Of a stretch of DNA of 48,706 bases, positions 45,620 to 48,706 are shown one piece after another. How positions within the stretch are numbered: position 1 is the first letter of the stretch; each line of letters opens with the position of its first letter. Under the pieces are notes generated by a model. The model did not search any database. It saw only the letters and a list, made by a program, of their open reading frames with translations, and was not told the DNA's origin. Source of the stretch: Muribaculaceae bacterium (GTDB taxonomy: Bacteria; Bacteroidota; Bacteroidia; Bacteroidales; Muribaculaceae); NCBI GenBank assembly GCA_017399915.1, contig JAFQAS010000024.1:1-48706 (forward strand), read 5' to 3'. The translations under genes were made by a program, and so were the position numbers.

Positions 45620-46696
45620 TTATTGTCGTTTTTTAAATGCAAAATCAAAGAACATAAATGCTGCAACATCAACAAGTAATGCCACGAAAATGGCATACAA
45701 GAACGATAGTGGGTATTTGCCTTGAATAAAATCAATCCATGTATTATACACGCTGCGTTGTCGCTCTATTTTTGTTTGAGGATTTTCTTGTATATATATG
45801 GCTTTATCATCAATGCCATTTTTTGTATCAACATTAAAGTTTACATAATTATAATTCTCTTTGATGAGATTATAGCCATTCTTTACAACTTGATTCACTT
45901 GGTTTATCACCCTTTCAGGTATTTCTCCGGCTTGAGCCAAGATGGCAATAGTGTCATTTAAGACATCGAGTTTCTTAATATAATCATTAGCCTTTTCAGA
46001 TGCTTCTTGAGAAGCTCGATAACGAGGTGACAATTTTACTTCACCCAGTAAATCTTTATATTGCCTTTCGTAATCGTCAAGAAGCCTTTCATCTTTGCTA
46101 TTTTTTGCAGCAGAGTTATAAATTACACGTTTTGTTGGGTCAGGAAGCTCTTTCTCGATTCTAAAATTTAGCTCTTCTATTCTCTGTCTAGTCAAGTCTC
46201 CGTTGCCGTTTTTCATAGAGGTTCCTCGACCACCAAATTCTTCCATGACAGCAATCCATAATTGATTCAGTTCGGTCGCGGTTTTATCGTATGTCGAATC
46301 GACAATTTCCTTGTTTTTTATCTGTGTTAGATACTTAGTTGTCGTAGAAATGTCATCTTGGACTGTGCTTTCAATGTTTGAGTTATAGAACAATGTATGT
46401 GTATTTGTTGGCATACTTAACAATAACCAAAAAATAGTGGTCAGGGTTATTCCAATCCAAAATGTTCTGCGGCGATGATCGATATATACATCTTGATTAA
46501 GGGCGTCGACAATTAATTTAGTGCCGTATGATGCGATAATAAAAAAAGCAATTGCTAATATCCAAATTAGAATCTCGGGACGAAATTTCGGTAAGGATAA
46601 TGCTAAAGATTGTTCGGTCCAGTAGCAACTTGCTCCTGCCAAAGCTAAATAAAGGATTACGCAACCCCATCGTTTTAATTGTTCATTTGTGTCCAT
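45620..46696 (-). CDS. Four-helix membrane protein with large periplasmic-type domain, 358 aa
   Basis: I do not recognise this family. Three hydrophobic helices lie at the N-terminus (about 11-31, 41-63 and 79-97) and a fourth near the end (about 329-350). Between them is a helical, charged domain of about 230 residues. With the N-terminus inside, this domain would be periplasmic and the basic C-terminus (FAFKKRQ) cytoplasmic. It follows GTPase-like protein B after 129 nt that contain a promoter with the 21-bp repeat element. It starts the tight five-gene run that ends at 41615. It could anchor the GTPases at the membrane or form a pore; neither is shown. Confidence 0.75.
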   Translation of the reverse strand: MDTNEQLKRWGCVILYLALAGASCYWTEQSLALSLPKFRPEILIWILAIAFFIIASYGTKLIVDALNQDVYIDHRRRTFWIGITLTTIFWLLLSMPTNTHTLFYNSNIESTVQDDISTTTKYLTQIKNKEIVDSTYDKTATELNQLWIAVMEEFGGRGTSMKNGNGDLTRQRIEELNFRIEKELPDPTKRVIYNSAAKNSKDERLLDDYERQYKDLLGEVKLSPRYRASQEASEKANDYIKKLDVLNDTIAILAQAGEIPERVINQVNQVVKNGYNLIKENYNYVNFNVDTKNGIDDKAIYIQENPQTKIERQRSVYNTWIDFIQGKYPLSFLYAIFVALLVDVAAFMFFDFAFKKRQ

Positions 46697-46742
46697 CTCT
46701 GTTTGTTTTTTAATGTATAGATTTTTTAATTATAATGTTTTG

Positions 46743-46823
46743 CAAAAATATCTTAATTGACAAAAAAATATACGATGAGCGAGGTATGAATAATTTACGG
46801 AAGTGTCAAATAATTTTACGTCA
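46743..46823 (-). promoter_or_regulatory. Promoter of the five-gene run with CGTAAA direct repeats
   Basis: On the minus strand, TATTTTTG (46743-46750) is a -7 box with only a weak upstream -33 element. Two CGTAAA repeats (46794-46799 and 46815-46820) lie 21 bp apart, the nearer one separated from the -7 box by 43 nt. TGAC and TTCCGTAAATTAT are shared with the element at 47687-47766. The position fits an activator site. Confidence 0.75.
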
Positions 46824-46869
46824 CATTATAATTGGCGGTGCAGTTCCTTTAGATGACGTAAAATTATTT
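46808..46869. repeat. Perfect 16-bp inverted repeat spanning the end of GTPase-like gene B
   Basis: AAATAATTTTACGTCA (46808-46823) and TGACGTAAAATTATTT (46854-46869) are exact reverse complements with a 30-nt spacer. One arm includes the distal CGTAAA site of the promoter; the other encodes the last residues of the GTPase-like protein. It could form an mRNA hairpin or be a second regulator site. Confidence 0.8.
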
Positions 46870-47632
46870 CCCATAGTTGTTTTGGGTAATTGTCGTGTCC
46901 CGCAGTGAACACTTTTCCACCGTCTAAAGCCAAGCTATATACTCCTGTTTGGAATGGGACAAATTCAAATTTGTCGCGCCAACCAAAAAGCCAATGTTTT
47001 TTTCTGAAAGGAGTGAATATCTTAGGGTAATTTTGTTCAACGTCTTTGTATGCCGCCTTTGTATCTGCGCAAGAGAAGTCTTTACAGAAAGGAGTGCAAT
47101 CAACTTTATTATAGATGAATATTACTTTGTCGCGATGCGACATCATTGGGCCTAATTCATGTGTTTTTTTTACGTATTCAATGCGATCGTTTATGTCGTT
47201 TCTGACTGGGTCGATGATGATGCACCATATTTTAGGATTAGCGAATGAAAAAACATCTTTTGCAAATGAAGTAAATGGAGTATTAATCATGATTTCCGGG
47301 GTATCGCTCCATGTATCCAAATGAAATAGCCAAGGAACTTCTATCGTTTGGCATATAAGGTTGTTTTGACTGTCGCAAATATTTAAGGAGAGGACATCTG
47401 CAGGATAATTAATGACGACATGACTATATACCCTATTATTAAAATTGTCACAAGAATCATTATAATATTTTGAGTCTAAAAAATCGCGTGCACAGCATGC
47501 TTTATAACCTTGTTTGCGTAGCCAGCAATATAGTCGGGTCGCAATCATTGATTTACCGCACGAAACAGGTCCAAACATTAGTAGCAGCGGTGTTGTGGGA
47601 TTAGAGCATTTTACTTTAGGATAATCATACAT
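46826..47632 (-). CDS. P-loop GTPase-like protein B with degenerate G3, 268 aa
   Basis: This paralog of protein A lacks its N-terminal extension. P-loop GPVSCGKS lies at 21-28 and G4 FIYNKVD at 172-178. The C-terminal block FEFVPFQTGVY ... GHDNYPKQLW is shared. The place of the G3 element reads EVPWLF (98-103), without the Gly of EAPGE in protein A, so hydrolysis may be weak or absent. It is likely cytosolic. It has its own promoter with the same 21-bp repeat element as the downstream run. An active/inactive pair would suit a regulator-effector couple. Confidence 0.82.
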   Translation of the reverse strand: MYDYPKVKCSNPTTPLLLMFGPVSCGKSMIATRLYCWLRKQGYKACCARDFLDSKYYNDSCDNFNNRVYSHVVINYPADVLSLNICDSQNNLICQTIEVPWLFHLDTWSDTPEIMINTPFTSFAKDVFSFANPKIWCIIIDPVRNDINDRIEYVKKTHELGPMMSHRDKVIFIYNKVDCTPFCKDFSCADTKAAYKDVEQNYPKIFTPFRKKHWLFGWRDKFEFVPFQTGVYSLALDGGKVFTAGHDNYPKQLWEIILRHLKELHRQL

Positions 47633-47686
47633 AATACAGATTATTTTGTTGAAGTGTAGTTAGAAAAATGAGACGGAAATAATACA

Positions 47687-47766
47687 CAAATATAGATTAG
47701 ATGCAAGTTGGGAAATGAGGATTGTGTGTAGGGATAATTTACGGAAACGTCAGGAAATTTTACGGA
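47687..47766 (-). promoter_or_regulatory. Promoter of GTPase-like gene B with CGTAAA direct repeats
   Basis: TATATTTG (47687-47694, minus) is the -7 box, about 55 nt before the start codon. CGTAAA repeats at 47738-47743 and 47759-47764 are 21 bp apart, again 43 nt upstream of the -7 box. The arrangement is identical to that at 46743-46823. The distal repeat overlaps the stop codon of the XRE gene. Confidence 0.75.
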
Positions 47767-47972
47767 TTATGGTTAAGGGCGGAGGTGTAGTATTGGAAAA
47801 AGTTGTGGTTGAGGGCTTGGGAAATGCGTAGGAGGAGCTCGGTGTTTATTGATTGTTGTGAGAAGATATAATACACGTTGGGACGCTCGCAGTTTATTTT
47901 GCGGGCGAGCCAGGTGGGGGTGCGTTCCTGGCGGTCGAGTTCTTGACGAATGAGTTGTCCGATATGTATCAT
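47760..47972 (-). CDS. Small XRE-like helix-turn-helix protein, 70 aa
   Basis: The protein is a single helix-turn-helix domain: IGQLIRQELDRQERTPTWLARKINCE covers helices 1-2, RPNVYYIF the recognition region, and INTELLLRISQALNHNF the last helices. It has no other domain. It precedes the GTPase-like gene B by 127 nt and is the natural candidate to bind the CGTAAA repeats, though those could also serve another regulator. Its own leader of about 250 nt holds the nested hairpin at 48002-48123. Confidence 0.8.
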   Translation of the reverse strand: MIHIGQLIRQELDRQERTPTWLARKINCERPNVYYIFSQQSINTELLLRISQALNHNFFQYYTSALNHNP

Positions 47973-48001
47973 AAAAAAGGCGGAATTATTTGAAGCTATC
48001 T

Positions 48002-48123
48002 ACATCTGAGGCACCGCCAAGCGCCGTCGCACCGATAAGCATACAAATAATTCACACCCATAGGGGTATGAACTATCGGGAGATGCTTATTCTCGTGCTT
48101 AAAAATTGGCGGTTTTCAGATGT
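48002..48123. other. 122-nt nested imperfect hairpin in the XRE leader
   Basis: Five paired blocks nest around a small loop: ACATCTGA/TCAGATGT (48002-48009, 48116-48123), CCGCCAA/TTGGCGG (48014-48020, 48106-48112), GCAC/GTGC (48029-48032, 48095-48098), ATAAGCAT/ATGCTTAT (48035-48042, 48083-48090), and TTCACACCC with GGGTATGAA at 48051-48072 with one mismatch. Internal loops separate them. It may be a structured RNA leader, a DNA cruciform or a small mobile-element remnant. Confidence 0.75.
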
Positions 48124-48225
48124 GAGAATAAGAGCCCAAAAGCTCAAAAAATCATTATTAATTATATGTTATAATTGTACTCTCTTTTTTTATTTGTAGT
48201 TTTATGTTTATAATTATTTCAACTA

Positions 48226-48233
48226 CAAAGTTA
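48226..48233 (-). promoter_or_regulatory. TAACTTTG -7 box likely driving the XRE gene
   Basis: A TAnnTTTG match on the minus strand would give a leader of about 250 nt including the nested hairpin. The stretch 48240-48380 is AT-rich with no gene seen. Confidence 0.45.
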
Positions 48234-48504
48234 ATAAATAAATGTTGTGATTCAATGTGTGTGATTCATTTTATCAAAACAAATATGTATTTAAATGAAG
48301 TTTAACTCTATAGCTCGTTTTTATGTATAAGTAAAATGAAAATAGATGATTATTTAGATATAATCACTATTTTTGGAATAATCTCATAATCCGCTAAGAA
48401 TAAAAAGTTTATGCGGAAAGTTCAAGAACGAGGTAATGAGTTGGCAACTGTTCTGATTTCTACACACTTGCGTGATTTGCATTGATGTACAACTCATCTT
48501 GGAA

Positions 48505-48535
48505 CAAAGGTACAACTTTTTTATGAACGAGCAAA
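48505..48535 (-). promoter_or_regulatory. Strong Bacteroidales promoter TTTG-N19-TACCTTTG
   Basis: TTTG (48532-48535) and TACCTTTG (48505-48512) on the minus strand are separated by exactly 19 nt, the consensus layout. A 37-codon open frame begins with the ATG at 48497 (MSCTSMQITQV) and would be leaderless; it has no recognised family. The GC-richer sequence from 48600 to the edge contains CGGCAAGCCG and reminds me of regulatory DNA in Bacteroidales conjugative elements, which I cannot verify. Confidence 0.55.
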
Positions 48536-48706
48536 AGGACGGTGCATTTTTCATTATTGCAGGATAAAATTTGATTTGGTCTATCATCAATCTGCGATAT
48601 GTATGAGTTTTCAGATTCCGTCATTCGCCCCTTTCCTTTGCTCGTCTGCGAAGGTAGTACATCAGCCCTTGAAAGTTGAAAGGTCAGGCGGCAAGCCGTT
48701 TCGGTC

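Noticed and set aside
48002..48123. Nested hairpin as an integron attC site
   Set aside because: The expected GTTRRRY/RYYYAAC boxes are absent, and no integrase or gene-cassette layout is visible.

Overview
The window reads as a chromosomal segment of a gut-type Bacteroidales bacterium, probably near Muribaculaceae or Prevotellaceae. I infer this from large secreted proteins with type IX-style C-terminal sorting domains, DUF6443/RHS-like and DUF3244-like proteins, a TPR-membrane-HTH regulator, an inositol-lipid gene set, and promoters of the Bacteroidales form TAnnTTTG. No rRNA or tRNA gene was seen.

Layout. (1) 1-9577, minus strand: a surface locus with a lipoprotein-type TPR/HTH regulator, a small DUF3244-like secreted protein, a 1159-residue YD/RHS-like protein, a 399-residue secreted protein, and a DUF6443/RHS protein cut by the left edge just as its RHS core begins. 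(2) 10158-19020, minus: two giant secreted modular proteins, one with an N-terminal glycerophosphodiesterase domain. (3) 19194-20318: a lone phage-type holin, repeat-rich DNA and a probable small RNA. (4) 20319-26950, minus: pdxA-gtrA-nucleotidyltransferase-ATP-grasp-CDP-alcohol phosphotransferase-HAD-ino1, which resembles an inositol-phospholipid pathway. (5) 27162-35762: a secreted endonuclease I, an RluA pseudouridine synthase, a BspA-like LRR protein, and trmB-mrp-esterase. (6) 36161-41131, plus: a giant secreted amidase built on the same scaffold as the 13903-19020 protein. (7) 41615-47972, minus: an unfamiliar seven-gene cluster. (8) 47973-48706: a long nested hairpin and possible mobile-element edge sequence.

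The most unusual part is region 7. It holds a small XRE-type regulator, two paralogous P-loop GTPase-like proteins (one with a degenerate G3 motif), a four-helix membrane protein, two single-pass coiled-coil proteins with a related N-terminal domain, and a lipoprotein retropepsin. Two promoters in the cluster carry the same arrangement: CGTAAA direct repeats 21 bp apart, each exactly 43 nt upstream of a TAnnTTTG box. This points to coordinated regulation of a GTPase-based envelope or conflict system. The function is inferred from architecture and is not established.

Intergenic DNA is rich in dispersed repeats. One structured repeat lies directly 3' of two large secreted-protein genes, in the same orientation relative to each gene, with two small hairpins exchanged between copies.
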